Numbered from the stretch's first letter, positions 8,501 through 18,325 are shown. The stretch is DNA of 64,000 nucleotides from Fontisphaera persica (GCF_024832785.1 NZ_CP116615.1:2418001-2482000), one strand, 5' to 3'. Made by a program: numbers and translations. The notes: a model not told the origin generated them from the letters alone.

Positions 8501-10483
8501 AAACTTTACATTATCCGAGGCTTGTGTCCCGTCATAGGTGACCGCGAAAAACACCCAGTTGGCAGGCCCCGTGCCCGCATCAGCCGTCAATCGCCCGGAC
8601 GAACTGACCGCCGGTGAACCATCCGGCCATTGGTTGACCCCCAACTGCAATGATCCATTGGCCAGGTGCACCAAATCAAACCCGTTGCCATTTGGCGCCA
8701 CCAGGGCAAACACCACGCGGTTGCCCCCCCACCCCACCGTTAAATCGCGGCAATTCACCCACCCGCATACCGTAAAGCCATTGATCGGCCCCAGTGCCCC
8801 CGGCAAGTCCACGGCCCGGTTGCCGTCCGAAGCAGCCACTATCGGCCCAAAATCCATCGCGCTGCTATTGAAGGCAGGCGCATACGGCCCCACCGGCGCA
8901 TTCGCCGCAAACATCGGGTAGCCCCCTTGCGTGGCAAAGCTGGCCAGCCCTCCCCGCGTCCCGCGGTTGGTCGTCGCCGTGCCGCTTCCCTCGCTAAAGG
9001 AGAAATCCACTATGGGCACCACCGGCGGCGGCACGTAGGCCGTGAATGCAACATTCGTCCCCAGTAAAAAGTTGGGAAAAGGCAGGGCCCGGTCAGCAAT
9101 CCCCTGCACCGTCAGCGTATAAACCGCCCCCGTGACCATCAGGTCCGTGGTCAGCAATACATTGCTCTGGTTGGCTGCCAAAACCGCCGTCCAGATGCCC
9201 AAATTACCCGGTTGCACCATGTAATTCCCCACCTCCTGCGCCATGCCCGCATCGAGCGGCTCGGAGAACGTAATTAAAATGTTCGTCAAACTCGGCGCCC
9301 CCACCGAAACCACCCAGGGTGCCACTAAATCGCTCTGCACCCCCAGCGTCGCATTGCTGCTCACCAGCACGCTGACTAGGTTCGACACCACCACCCGAAA
9401 CTGTGCCCCATGGTCCTCCGACCGAGCCGGACTTAACACATACGTCGCATTGGTTGCCCCAGGTATGTTCTCCCCATTCCGCTGCCACTGGTACCAAATC
9501 GGCAATCCCCCAGTGACGACCACCGAAAACACCGCATCCTGCCCAGCATTCACCACCCGTTCCACCGGTTCGCTCACAAACGCCAACGGCGCAGGCGGTG
9601 CGGCAGGTGCCACCTGCACCGCCCGGATCTCCGCCAAACTCAACACATTGGTGAAAACCATCACCTGGTCCAGCAACCCACGCAACACCCGGCTGCCCCC
9701 GGCCGGCCCCAGCTCCGTCCGCGCCCCGGCCACCGGCCCAAAATTGGCCAGCGTCACCGCGCCGCAGTCCGGCAGCACCCCGCGGCTGTACGTGTGTGTC
9801 ACATCCAAAACCGCCAGCGTCTCCCCGTTTCCAAAATAAAAATTCACATTGTCCGCACCCAGCGTCCCATCATACGTCACCGCAAAAAACACCCAATTGG
9901 CTGGCCCCGTGTTGGGATCCGCCGTCAACCGACCCGCCGAACTGACCGCCGGTGAACCATCCGGCCATTGATTGACCCCCAATTGCAGCGACCCATCAGC
10001 CAGGTGCACCAAATCAAACCCGTTGCCATTGGGCGCCACCAAAGCAAACACCAATCGGTTGCCGCCCCAGCCCACGGTCAAATCGCGGCAATTCACCCAC
10101 CCGCATACCGTAAAGCCATTGATTGGTCCCAGTGCCCCCGGCAAGTCCACGGCTCGGTTGCCGTCCGAAGCAGCCACAATCGGCCCAAAATCCATCGCGC
10201 TGCTGTTGAAGGCAGGCGCATACGGCCCCACCGGAGCATTCCCCGCGAACATCGGATAGCCCCCCTGCGTCGCCAACGTCGCCTGCCCGCCGCGCGAACC
10301 GCCATTGGTGGTCGTGCTCCCCCCTCCTTCACTAAATGAAAAATGGACCACCGGCGTCGGCTGGGCGAAAGACCGCCCCGCCAACATAAAGACCAGGAAG
10401 ATGACCAGCCAGGCCGGGGCAGCCAGCCGGGTCATGAACCTTCCATTCCATGGGAATAACGGATTTGATTTTGGGGTTTTCAT
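5567..10483 (-). CDS. Giant secreted LamG/Ig-like repeat protein (about 1638 aa)
   Basis: I choose ATG 10483 because it gives MKTPKSNPLFPWNG followed by a clear signal peptide (WLVIFLVFMLAGRSFA). The open frame extends upstream, but without a signal. Four concanavalin A-like LamG domains begin at VVHFSFSEGGGS, VPIVDFSFSEGSG, VPVVEVRFEEGSG and KVRFSFNEGNG. They alternate with Ig-like domains (IWYQWQRNGENIPGATNATY) and SbsA-type Ig-like domains (LITFSEPLDAGMAQEVGNY). Such arrays usually bind carbohydrate or mediate adhesion; no catalytic domain is seen. The first two LamG-Ig-SbsA units are a near-identical 1338-bp tandem duplication. It lies 107 bp downstream of the CotH/LTD gene on the same strand and may share its transcript. 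Confidence 0.85.
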   Translation of the reverse strand: MKTPKSNPLFPWNGRFMTRLAAPAWLVIFLVFMLAGRSFAQPTPVVHFSFSEGGGSTTTNGGSRGGQATLATQGGYPMFAGNAPVGPYAPAFNSSAMDFGPIVAASDGNRAVDLPGALGPINGFTVCGWVNCRDLTVGWGGNRLVFALVAPNGNGFDLVHLADGSLQLGVNQWPDGSPAVSSAGRLTADPNTGPANWVFFAVTYDGTLGADNVNFYFGNGETLAVLDVTHTYSRGVLPDCGAVTLANFGPVAGARTELGPAGGSRVLRGLLDQVMVFTNVLSLAEIRAVQVAPAAPPAPLAFVSEPVERVVNAGQDAVFSVVVTGGLPIWYQWQRNGENIPGATNATYVLSPARSEDHGAQFRVVVSNLVSVLVSSNATLGVQSDLVAPWVVSVGAPSLTNILITFSEPLDAGMAQEVGNYMVQPGNLGIWTAVLAANQSNVLLTTDLMVTGAVYTLTVQGIADRALPFPNFLLGTNVAFTAYVPPPVVPIVDFSFSEGSGTATTNRGTRGGLASFATQGGYPMFAANAPVGPYAPAFNSSAMDFGPIVAASDGNRAVDLPGALGPINGFTVCGWVNCRDLTVGWGGNRVVFALVAPNGNGFDLVHLANGSLQLGVNQWPDGSPAVSSSGRLTADAGTGPANWVFFAVTYDGTQASDNVKFYFGNGDTPAALDVTRTYSRGVLPECGAVTLANFGPVAGARAELGPGGGSRVLRGLLDQVMVFTNVLTLEEIQAAQVKAAQPPAPLAFLAEPANQTAYAGREAVFSVVVSGGLPIWYQWQRNVVDIPGATNATYVLNPVRAEEHGAQFRVVVSNLVSQLVSSNATLQVQSDVTPPWIVQVVAPNLTNLLITFSEPLDAGMAQEVGNYMVQPGNLGIWTAVLAANQSNVLLTTDMMVTGAVYTLTVQAIADRALPLPNFLLETNVTFTAYMPPPRGVPVVEVRFEEGSGNTVTNSGRAGGVGWIDYGTASSLPGLPTFTNNVPLGPYAPAGNLYALYTGAGSAHSNYAGKAVDFPYAVKTNTVGVSQFTVTGWINATDGTIGGGGNRIISTWPSDAGSITSNRLTGFDVVMESNGRLRLGVNQAPDFPNPPGNIGPTSSSGRVPRDSTASPGNWTFFAITYDASLPSDNVKFYFGNGNTPATRDAGATLVNYNRGPVLDASVARELTLGNFVAGTSNDAGTRDSSSNSRAFRGLMDEIRFFAQALTEEEIRQVQVMGGQTAPEAPPGVVSQPVSLTLFAGQPAVFSVIATGTPPLNVRWLRNGEVIPAATNFIYTFMAAPADDGAVFRAEVYNNYGTNLSEMARLTVLPEDGRKVRFSFNEGNGTWSTNLGNVGGRGDFIQQGGFPQFSVSVPAGIYAPASNVTALDFGTLGAADGNRAVDLVHGFGNSLGRMGSFTVCGWLNCRDSTVGGGGNRIVFALESPNGRGFDLVHQADGSLQLGVNQWPDGTPARSSAGRLTADPQAGPQNWVFFAVTYDSGLEVGQVKFFFGSPGSAAALDLATNYLRGPIEATGQVTLGNFGAVAGTVRTATGSSNSRCFRGLMDEIQVFNRALSLQEIRYVQVGLPPNFIVTAPWLGLGRQGGQLIFNWTSPVPFRLFYTDDLGNGNWQPVEATVEVQGGQSTVRLNADQPLRFFRLQP
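7684..10359 (-). repeat. 1338-bp in-frame tandem duplication within the LamG protein gene
   Basis: Two adjacent blocks share most of their bases at a spacing of 1338 bp (446 codons). For example, GCTGCT[A/G]TTGAAGGCAGG occurs at 8861 and 10199 on the plus strand. Each block carries one LamG, one Ig-like and one SbsA-like domain. Substitutions are scattered and mostly silent, so the copies are diverging rather than freshly made. The boundaries given are approximate. The unit length is divisible by three, so copy-number change keeps the frame. Confidence 0.75.
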
Positions 10484-10590
10484 GGGATTTACCGGGTTGA
10501 GGTTAAATAAAAAGACACACACCGCCATGCCGCTGGCCAGCGCCACGTTTTCCTGGAAATATCCTTGTGCATAATTCTTCGTGGGCGCGT

Positions 10591-13500
10591 TCAAGGCTCC
10601 AGCACCGTTCTCAAGCGGAAATATCCTTGCCGCCCGGAAAGCGGTACGTTCGTGGTCCGCAAAGTATCCCCCGTCGCCTGATTCGTAAGCCACGGACTCC
10701 AGGCCGGCGGGCTTAGACTGGCGCTATAATCAAGAATGTAGGTCATGCCCGCCCGCGCGGGCCAGGCGAGTTCCCACCGGCCCCCGTTGAAAGCAGGCGG
10801 TTGCAACGCCGGGCGGGCAAGGACTTCAATTATAAAAGACCCCAAACTGCCCAGCGGTGGCTGGCCATTGTCCGTAACCCGCACCTGAAAGAGGTACACA
10901 CCCGGCGCGGCTGGCACCCACATGAAGAAGCCGTTGGTGGTCACTTGGGCATCGGCCGGAGCGCCAGGTTCCAAACTGAATGACACGGTTTGAGAGGGAC
11001 CGTCCGGGTCCATGGCTTGCAACGCGAAAGCCACCGGTTGTCCCACAAACACCGTCCGATTGCCCACCGGCGCCACCGCCGGCGCCTGATTGGCGCCCCG
11101 CAACCAGTTGCCGGTGCGCGGCGACGCCGAACCGGCCATGTACACGATTTCCACCCCGCCGTCCGGGTATCGGCCCATGCTCACATCGTTGGTCTGGAGG
11201 CCGAACTCCACCGTGTCAATCACCGTGCCATCCGCGGCAAACAACCCAATGCTCTCACCGCTGGCGGACAGTTTGAAATTCACATGCAAATCCGACCGGG
11301 GCCGGCCCAATGCATCAGTGTTCTGACCGGTTTCTTCATCGGCCCACACCAGCAGGTAACCTCCCGGCGGGATGATGTGAGCGCCGTTGGTGGTAATCTG
11401 ATGCTTGAACCGGTTGGACAACGTATCCGTGAGATAACATCCGGACAGGTCCACTGGATTGGTGCCGGGATTGTACAGCTCAAACCAATCCTCATAGTCC
11501 CCGTCCGCCGGGTCAGCCAAAGTGCGCTGGTTGCTGGCCATCCATTCATTGACAAACACCATCAATGGCAAACCACGCGGATCATTGGGAGCGTCGGCGG
11601 TCGGGTGAATAAACTGCTGGCGGTCAAATGGCTGGCCATCCGGATATGACCCATAGCTGCGTTCAGCCGGCACCTGTGGGTAATTTACATAATCCAGCAC
11701 CTGCGGCTGGCCGTTGTGCAGACGCGCCAGAGCCACCGAGCCGCCGCCGGGGGCGAGCCTGAAATTCGTATGCCATTCACCGGCGGTGCTCTGATGGGGC
11801 TGCCCGTCGGCAATCACCACCAGGAATTGGCCCGGGCCAATCGTCGCGCCTGCGGGAAAGGCCCACTGCGTCAAGTTCGAGTAATTGGCCGAAAGGTACA
11901 ACCCCTGCAACGCCACGGTGTTGCTACCGGCATTATATATTTCCAGCCACGGCTCCTCCTCCCCCGCCGCATCGCGATAACCCGCCGCGCCCCCAGGCGC
12001 CACCTCGTTGATCCATAAAGGCGGGAAAGCCGGCAGCGTGGCAGCCAATTGATTGGCCACACCCGGCGTGCGATAGGTCACCGCCGGCGACACCAGCCGC
12101 GGCGGCAAATTAATTTCCGGCGTCACCGTGGGCAAAATATTGGTGCTGGTGGTCAACGCGGCACTGTTCTGGATGCGCACATAAAGATTGGTGGCGGAAT
12201 TGGTGGACCAGAACCAGAAACTCAGCGTGCATATCGTATTGGGAGCCGGCGCTGGGGAGAGATTTTGCGAAATCACCCGCCCATAGCTGTTGCCAAAAGT
12301 CGTGCACTCCAGACGCAAGGCTCCCTGCCCCGAACGCGCCGGGGCGCTCACAATGGCGGTTTTGGTGTAATTGCTGGGAATGAACCAGCTATTGGTCAAC
12401 GGTGGCTCGTCCGCCAAGGGCATTTCAAAATCGCCGTTGCGAATGTAGTTGAAGCCCACGGCGGCATTGGTGCCCTCCACCAGGCATATATCATCAATGA
12501 GCGCGCTCGCACCATTGGTTTCGCCCAGGTAAATCAGCAGTCGTTGCGCGCCACCGCCCACGCCCAGCCCAATGCTACCAGTCAGCACCACCTGGCGCCA
12601 TCCCGTGTTGGTGGTGGCCGGCTGGTAAATCCCGCCCTCATAGACCGCCGGCACATACTGCGCCGTCCAGTTGCCTGCTCGGGCATTGTCCTGATTCACA
12701 TCCACCAACTGATACGCGGAGCCGGTGCCAGCCACGGCGGCCGCCGGCCACGGTGGAGCGCCCTCATAACGCACCCGGTCCACCACCACCTCAGGTCCGC
12801 CCTCGGCCCCTGGCATCAACAAGGTCAGGGTCTCACCATGGGCCTGCAAGTTGCCGGAGTATTCATCCAGCAAGGGCGTGGTGGGACCGTAAGCGGCGAG
12901 GTAGGCCCACCGGTTCTTGGTCAGCACCAGGTAACTTCGCGGCGCCAGCCAGGTGCCGGACGGAAACCGGTAGTCCAGCCCATTAATGCGCCACCTGGAA
13001 AGGTCAAAGGCGGTGTTGGTGGAACGATTGAATATTTCCACGTATTCCGCGCCTGGCTGCGCCGGTTGGGCCATGATTTCGGTGAAAATCACGTTGCCCA
13101 CCGGCGACTCCTGCGCGGCGTTGACCAGGGCATTGACGCTGGCAACAGCATTGCTCACCGGCTGGCCCCGCAGGTCCAGTCCCGTGATGCGCACAGTATT
13201 GGTGGCCAGACTAAGCGGCACACGCAGCGTCCAGCTCGAAACGCTGTTCCAGGTCACCGGCCACGGCGTGCCATTGACCAACAAAGTTTGCACCGCCACC
13301 GGCGCCGTGCCCGACAGCGTCACCACGTTGCTGCCCGTCACACTCACGTTGGTGGCAGTCACACTGAACACCGCATTCCCCCCGGCGCTGGCAATCACGC
13401 TTTTCACATAATCACTGCGCTGCTGGATGTAACTCAGGCGATGCGTGTACGTGGCGCTGGAAAAGGGCCCGTAATGCGCCAGCCAGTACGCCAGATAATT

Positions 13501-16500
13501 GGTGTTGTAATGGCTTTGCATCAGGTCCAGCAGTTGGGCGTACAGCATCCGCAAGTTGGACGGCAGGTTGATGATGCGCCCCAGATTTTGCCCCCCCACA
13601 ATCACATCCGTGGCGGAACGGGTGAAGGTGAAGTCATTGTCCCACATCAGATACACCGCCTTGTGGTCCTCCGGCCGAAAATAAAACATCATGTTGTGGT
13701 TCAGCCAGAAGGTGTACGTGTCATTCACTCCGCACAAGGTGATTACGGCATACGCCCGCAGCCATTCCGGCATGTCCATCAACTGCTGCGTTTGCGTCTC
13801 CAGCGCCGCCCCGCTCAAACTGAAGGCCTTGCCCAGCGCCATCATGGGACGGTAATCATCCACCGCCCGCTGGTTTTTGCGGATGTAGTAGTAGCGGTAA
13901 TTCTCCTTGTCATTCCCATGATCCGTGAGATCCACGTACTGCGTCGTGTTCGGCTGCGGCAGCTTGAACCCATCCGCGGTGGCGCTGGTGGAATAGTAAA
14001 TGCCTTCCATCTCAAACAGCAGCCCCCGCTCCCCGTCCTTGAAAGCGCTGGCCGCAAATTCATCCTCGTAACTGGGCGTCAGCAACGCAGGTCCATTCTC
14101 CGTGCCGCGCGGGGACAGCACCCGCGCCACATCCAAATACATGGTGGGTATCCCCCCCGCCGCCAACGCCAGGTGCCGCACCACGATTTCCTCGTTCGCC
14201 GGCGAGCTATCCCCAGGCCGCCGGTCCAAACCCATGGTGGGATGCACTCCCCGGAACTTCTGGTCCGGTTGAAACGCCAGGTGAAATCCCACCCGATTGC
14301 TGAACGGCCGCCCGTTCATGCTGGCCTTCAATCGCAAGCCCACATTGTAATAAGCCACCCGCTCATTGTAGATCACCGTGCAGGGCCAGTTGTGATTGCT
14401 CATCACATTGGTCGCCTGATGCAGCCACGACGCCAGGGCAGGCGTCGTCACCATCCGGATGGTATGCCCGGGATAAGGTGTCGCCTGTCCATCATTCACC
14501 TTGTACAGCGCGCCTCCCTGCGCCCCCTCAGGCGGAAACATCCCCACCGCGCCCAGGGCGTCCACCGCCCGCACATAAAACTGCACCACCGCGCCAGACG
14601 CCTGGCCCGGCAAACTCCCTGAATACTCGCCGTCCGCCCCCAAGGTCATGGGAGCGTTGGACCACGCCCCGCCGTTCACCGACCAAAACACCTGACATTG
14701 CACGATGCCCTCGGCATCCGAGGCGGCCACCCGCACGGTCACCGGCGCGCCCGCCGCCGGCACCACCGGCTCATGTCGCAGGCGGCTGAAGGTGGGGCCA
14801 AGGTTGGCCACGAACCGCGAATTGCGCGCACCCGGCGTCCCATTGTTCTGCGGCGTCACCAGTTCCGTGGTGCGCGCCACCCGGTTGAACCACAGCCGGG
14901 TGTTCAGCAGGCGATTGCCCCCCAGCCACTTGGCCCGGAAACTGACCTCATATAGCTGACCATTCACCACACTCAGGTTGTCTTTGAGTGTGGTTACAAT
15001 GTGATTGTGCATGTGCTCCTGCGGGCCGCTGGCCACCACATGCAATACCTGGTTGCCCGGCCGGTCGGGGTCAGGAATCACCCGGCTTTGCATGTGGGTC
15101 CCCAACACACGCCACCCGCTGAGGCCGTTTTCAAAATCGCCGTTGGTAATCATTTGCACCGGATTATTGGTGGGCGATTGCGTCACCCGAATGTCATCCA
15201 CCAGACACTCCCCGGCAGCCTGCAGCCCCAGCAGGAATTCACGCCACACACTGTCAGGATTGGCCGTGACGCTGGCCTGCGCCGTCATGCGGTACGTATA
15301 GGTGCGCCAGCCTGCCTTGCTGCCCTCATCACTGGCAGCCCAGGCCTCAGCACTGGCAGCATCAGCAAAAGGATTGCGCAACTCCAGACTGGACCCCCCG
15401 CCATTGGCGTACTGCGGCCAGCGTCCCCAGGAATAATAAAGCACCTCGAAGGCCGGGTTGCCCCGCCCGTCCACCAACCGCAAAGGCACATCCTCCGATG
15501 AAAGACGGCCGTTATAATCGCCGATAATGTCGGCCGCCGGCCAGGCCGCCCGGAGCGTGGCCGCGTCTTTGGCTACCACCAGGTAACCACCCGGCAATAA
15601 CACTTTGCCGTCAGGAAACCGATAGCTGACCGCTCCTTCCAACCGCCAGTCCGTCAAATCCACCGGGTTGGTGCCCCGGTTATACAGCTCAAGCCATTCT
15701 TCAGGGTTTTCCTCCGGCGGCAAATCCCCCACCGCGGGGAAGGGCTGATGATGATACATAATTTCATTGACCACCACGTCCGATTGCAGCCGCACATCAT
15801 TGGTGGCGCCTGGGGTGGCCTGATGCGGATGCATCCAGCGCCCCAACCCTTCAGGATATCGCGCCTGCGGATAATTCCTCGCCACCACGGCATCATAAAC
15901 CCTCACCTTGCCCGGCGCGTACAACACCACCCGGTCACCCCCATCCGCCCCAAAACCCACCGTCGCCCGGTCCAGCACCCACCGCTCACCCGGGAGCAGC
16001 GTCCGCGCCGGCAACACATACTCCATGTAGTGCGTCCCAAACCGCGCCAGCACGCAGCCGTCCAAGGCCACCGGCTCGCGGCCATAGTTCATCAGCTCCG
16101 CCCAGAATTGCTGGTTGGTCACCGCCGGCAGCTCATTGAAGCAAACCGTCAATTCAGGGGCCTGAACCCCAGGCGGCGCATTGGTGACTGAAGTCACTTC
16201 CTCCAACTGCAAACCAAAGACAATGTCTGAACTGGTGCTGTTCACCTGATGCACCTCTGCCGCGATGACATTGGTGCCGGGGCGCAAGCTGGCCGCCGAA
16301 ATTCCAAATGGCCCCTCATACACCGCATCGTTCACCGTCCGGCTGGCCAGGGTGGCGCTGGTCACCGGATCATTCACCCCCAGGCGCCACACCTCCACCC
16401 CGTTCAAATACACCACCACCCCGTCATCCACCACGTGCCGCAACACCAGTGTGGCCCGGCTCACGTCCCCAGTGTAGGTAAAGGCCGTGCGAAAATAGTA

Positions 16501-17244
16501 CGTCAGCTTGCTGCTGCCCACGCTCAAGGTCGTGCGAATCGGCTCCGGCAGACAATTGCAATCTTCCCGCGCCAGCAATGCCGCTCCCTGCGCCCATCCC
16601 TGGTCATCAAACTCCGGATTCCGCCAGGCCGTCCCCCAATCCGCGCCCGATTCGTCATAACGCCATACAGCGTCCATGGGTAGCAATGTCCGGCTTTGGG
16701 TGGTAATCGTAACCCGCGGCTCATTGGCCACACCCGGAGACCCGCCCATTTGCACACTGGCCCGCCAGTTGGAAGGCGTCCCCGTGGCCAGTTCCTCGTC
16801 TATTTTGGCCAAGGAGGGACCGGCACCATCCGGTGCCACCGGCCAAAGCCCGGAGGTCCCATAATCCAGCCGGTCCATCACCCTCCCACTATTATTGCGC
16901 AATACCAGGGTACCCCCCGCATTGGACAGCCGCCGGTTAAAAGGCCCCATCACATGGGTGGCCCCGGTGGCTGCCATCAGCGCAGCAGGCTGGATGGCCA
17001 CCACCACAAAACCGCGCCCGGGCACACGTGTTCCCGGCGGAAACTTGTAGTCAATCTCGCCCTCCAAACTCCAATCCGACACATCCAAATCCACCGCCAA
17101 CTGGTTGTACAATTCCACCCACTCCATCGCCGCCTCATTGGTGGCGGGATGGTACATGACTTCATTGAACACCAGTGTGGCATCACCGCGTGCCGAGTAC
17201 CACGCCGCCAGAACAAGCACGGCGCCTGCATAAATAACTTTCAT
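10591..17244 (-). CDS. Giant secreted CotH-kinase/lamin-tail-domain protein (2217 aa)
   Basis: A signal peptide (MKVIYAGAVLVLAAWYSARG) precedes the first of about five lamin-tail domains (LVFNEVMYHPATNEAAMEW; VVVNEIMYHHQPF; VIFTEIMAQPAQPG; LWINEVAPGG; VFVNEWMASNQR). A central CotH-like region runs from VGLRLKASMNGRPFSN through YYIRKNQRAVDDYRP to KAVYLMWDNDFTF. Near the C-terminus there is a cadherin/He-PIG-like domain (NQAPAVAPVGNRTVFVG). CotH proteins are atypical secreted kinases known from Bacillus spore coats; whether this one retains activity is not shown. It is divergent from the AraC-type regulator and upstream of the LamG gene. It resembles the gene at 18-26 kb in architecture, so the two look like paralogues. 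Confidence 0.85.
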   Translation of the reverse strand: MKVIYAGAVLVLAAWYSARGDATLVFNEVMYHPATNEAAMEWVELYNQLAVDLDVSDWSLEGEIDYKFPPGTRVPGRGFVVVAIQPAALMAATGATHVMGPFNRRLSNAGGTLVLRNNSGRVMDRLDYGTSGLWPVAPDGAGPSLAKIDEELATGTPSNWRASVQMGGSPGVANEPRVTITTQSRTLLPMDAVWRYDESGADWGTAWRNPEFDDQGWAQGAALLAREDCNCLPEPIRTTLSVGSSKLTYYFRTAFTYTGDVSRATLVLRHVVDDGVVVYLNGVEVWRLGVNDPVTSATLASRTVNDAVYEGPFGISAASLRPGTNVIAAEVHQVNSTSSDIVFGLQLEEVTSVTNAPPGVQAPELTVCFNELPAVTNQQFWAELMNYGREPVALDGCVLARFGTHYMEYVLPARTLLPGERWVLDRATVGFGADGGDRVVLYAPGKVRVYDAVVARNYPQARYPEGLGRWMHPHQATPGATNDVRLQSDVVVNEIMYHHQPFPAVGDLPPEENPEEWLELYNRGTNPVDLTDWRLEGAVSYRFPDGKVLLPGGYLVVAKDAATLRAAWPAADIIGDYNGRLSSEDVPLRLVDGRGNPAFEVLYYSWGRWPQYANGGGSSLELRNPFADAASAEAWAASDEGSKAGWRTYTYRMTAQASVTANPDSVWREFLLGLQAAGECLVDDIRVTQSPTNNPVQMITNGDFENGLSGWRVLGTHMQSRVIPDPDRPGNQVLHVVASGPQEHMHNHIVTTLKDNLSVVNGQLYEVSFRAKWLGGNRLLNTRLWFNRVARTTELVTPQNNGTPGARNSRFVANLGPTFSRLRHEPVVPAAGAPVTVRVAASDAEGIVQCQVFWSVNGGAWSNAPMTLGADGEYSGSLPGQASGAVVQFYVRAVDALGAVGMFPPEGAQGGALYKVNDGQATPYPGHTIRMVTTPALASWLHQATNVMSNHNWPCTVIYNERVAYYNVGLRLKASMNGRPFSNRVGFHLAFQPDQKFRGVHPTMGLDRRPGDSSPANEEIVVRHLALAAGGIPTMYLDVARVLSPRGTENGPALLTPSYEDEFAASAFKDGERGLLFEMEGIYYSTSATADGFKLPQPNTTQYVDLTDHGNDKENYRYYYIRKNQRAVDDYRPMMALGKAFSLSGAALETQTQQLMDMPEWLRAYAVITLCGVNDTYTFWLNHNMMFYFRPEDHKAVYLMWDNDFTFTRSATDVIVGGQNLGRIINLPSNLRMLYAQLLDLMQSHYNTNYLAYWLAHYGPFSSATYTHRLSYIQQRSDYVKSVIASAGGNAVFSVTATNVSVTGSNVVTLSGTAPVAVQTLLVNGTPWPVTWNSVSSWTLRVPLSLATNTVRITGLDLRGQPVSNAVASVNALVNAAQESPVGNVIFTEIMAQPAQPGAEYVEIFNRSTNTAFDLSRWRINGLDYRFPSGTWLAPRSYLVLTKNRWAYLAAYGPTTPLLDEYSGNLQAHGETLTLLMPGAEGGPEVVVDRVRYEGAPPWPAAAVAGTGSAYQLVDVNQDNARAGNWTAQYVPAVYEGGIYQPATTNTGWRQVVLTGSIGLGVGGGAQRLLIYLGETNGASALIDDICLVEGTNAAVGFNYIRNGDFEMPLADEPPLTNSWFIPSNYTKTAIVSAPARSGQGALRLECTTFGNSYGRVISQNLSPAPAPNTICTLSFWFWSTNSATNLYVRIQNSAALTTSTNILPTVTPEINLPPRLVSPAVTYRTPGVANQLAATLPAFPPLWINEVAPGGAAGYRDAAGEEEPWLEIYNAGSNTVALQGLYLSANYSNLTQWAFPAGATIGPGQFLVVIADGQPHQSTAGEWHTNFRLAPGGGSVALARLHNGQPQVLDYVNYPQVPAERSYGSYPDGQPFDRQQFIHPTADAPNDPRGLPLMVFVNEWMASNQRTLADPADGDYEDWFELYNPGTNPVDLSGCYLTDTLSNRFKHQITTNGAHIIPPGGYLLVWADEETGQNTDALGRPRSDLHVNFKLSASGESIGLFAADGTVIDTVEFGLQTNDVSMGRYPDGGVEIVYMAGSASPRTGNWLRGANQAPAVAPVGNRTVFVGQPVAFALQAMDPDGPSQTVSFSLEPGAPADAQVTTNGFFMWVPAAPGVYLFQVRVTDNGQPPLGSLGSFIIEVLARPALQPPAFNGGRWELAWPARAGMTYILDYSASLSPPAWSPWLTNQATGDTLRTTNVPLSGRQGYFRLRTVLEP

Positions 17245-17461
17245 GAACTGCTTGCCTTATCTTCCAACCCTCATCCCCAACAGGCGGCGCGTTAAAAGCA
17301 TTCCCCGTTGGGGTAGCCACCCTTCGCCCAGCCAATAACCTCATTGCATGGCACTTTCTGGGCTGATGGATGATTTGCTAAATCTAAAATTATCCCTCCT
17401 TCCCCAAAGATTTCTCCCTTTATTTCCAAAAAAACTTGCAGGATATTAAGATTTAGCCGGT
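17245..17461. promoter_or_regulatory. Divergent intergenic region between the CotH/LTD gene and the AraC-type regulator
   Basis: A 217-bp region separating two divergent starts. The half nearest the regulator (17370-17460) is clearly AT-rich (AAATCTAAAATTATCC, GATATTAAGATTTAG) in an otherwise GC-rich window, as expected for a promoter. I could not pick one convincing -35/-10 pair. The AraC-type protein may act here, but no operator repeat was identified. Confidence 0.4.
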
Positions 17462-18325
17462 ATGATGCGTTTCAATGCCAATCGCAAGGACTTCGAGCCG
17501 TACGGTTTCACCTGCGTGCGGTGGGAGGCCAGCATCATCAAGCGTCCCGACCGGCATAACGAAATTGAACTCAATTTCCTGGAAACCGGCCAGGTCACCT
17601 ACCTCTTATTTGGCCAAACGGTGATGGTGCCAGCGGGACGCTTGGCGGTTTTTTGGGCCGGCATCCCCCACAATACCATCCACTTTGAAGGGCTGACGGA
17701 ATACTTCGTTTCCACCATCCCCTTGGTCTGGTTTCTGCAATGGCGTCTGCCAGAGCATTTTACCCACCTTATCATGCACGGCCACCTCATTATGGAACCA
17801 GACCCATCCCGCGCCGCGGCGGATGCCACCTTGTTTCGGAATTGGCTGGAGGATGTGGCCACCCCGTCCGAGGAAAGACGCCACATTACCCTCTTGGAAA
17901 TTGAGGCGCGCTTGCGGCGGCTGGCCTTGAACGTGCCAGCGCCGGACACGGCAAGTCCCCCCTCCCGGCACCCCACCCCGGCGGTTTTAAGCGAAAGCCA
18001 TCTCAGCCGGGCCGAGCAGATGGCCGCCTACATCGCCCAACATTACACCGAGCCTCTGACGCTGGAGCATATCAGCCGCGCCGCGGGCTTGCACCCCAAC
18101 TACACCGTCGGCGTCTTTCGCCGCGTGTTCGGCACCACCCCTTTGGAATACGTCATCCAACACCGTCTTTCCCATGCCCAACGCCTGCTGGCCACCACCG
18201 ATGAATTAATTCTGGATGTGGCATTGAACAGCGGGTTTGGCAGCCTCAGCCGCTTCAACCAGGCATTCCGCCGTGCCTTCGGTTGCACCCCGCGCGAGTA
18301 CCGGCAGCGCCATCGGGCCACCTGA
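17462..18325 (+). CDS. AraC-family transcriptional regulator with N-terminal cupin-like sensor
   Basis: A 287-residue protein. The N-terminal part (EIELNFLETGQVTYLLFG, VPAGRLAVFWAGIPH) is a cupin-like sugar-sensing fold. The C-terminal 95 residues form a double helix-turn-helix AraC domain (AAYIAQHYTEPLTLEHISRA, then SGFGSLSRFNQAFRRAFG and TPREYRQRHR). The overall pattern resembles MelR/RhaS-type activators of carbohydrate genes. ATG 17462 or 17465 could be the start. It is the only regulator in the 1-26 kb block of secreted proteins, and it sits between the two CotH/LTD genes, so it is a candidate regulator of one or both. The effector is unknown. Confidence 0.88.
   Translation: MMRFNANRKDFEPYGFTCVRWEASIIKRPDRHNEIELNFLETGQVTYLLFGQTVMVPAGRLAVFWAGIPHNTIHFEGLTEYFVSTIPLVWFLQWRLPEHFTHLIMHGHLIMEPDPSRAAADATLFRNWLEDVATPSEERRHITLLEIEARLRRLALNVPAPDTASPPSRHPTPAVLSESHLSRAEQMAAYIAQHYTEPLTLEHISRAAGLHPNYTVGVFRRVFGTTPLEYVIQHRLSHAQRLLATTDELILDVALNSGFGSLSRFNQAFRRAFGCTPREYRQRHRAT

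Noticed and set aside
12049-14622. 857-codon plus-strand frame and other long antisense frames at 3-25 kb
   Set aside because: They are shadows of the giant minus-strand genes, His/Arg/Pro-rich, with no domain pattern or start context; the high GC content makes such frames common.
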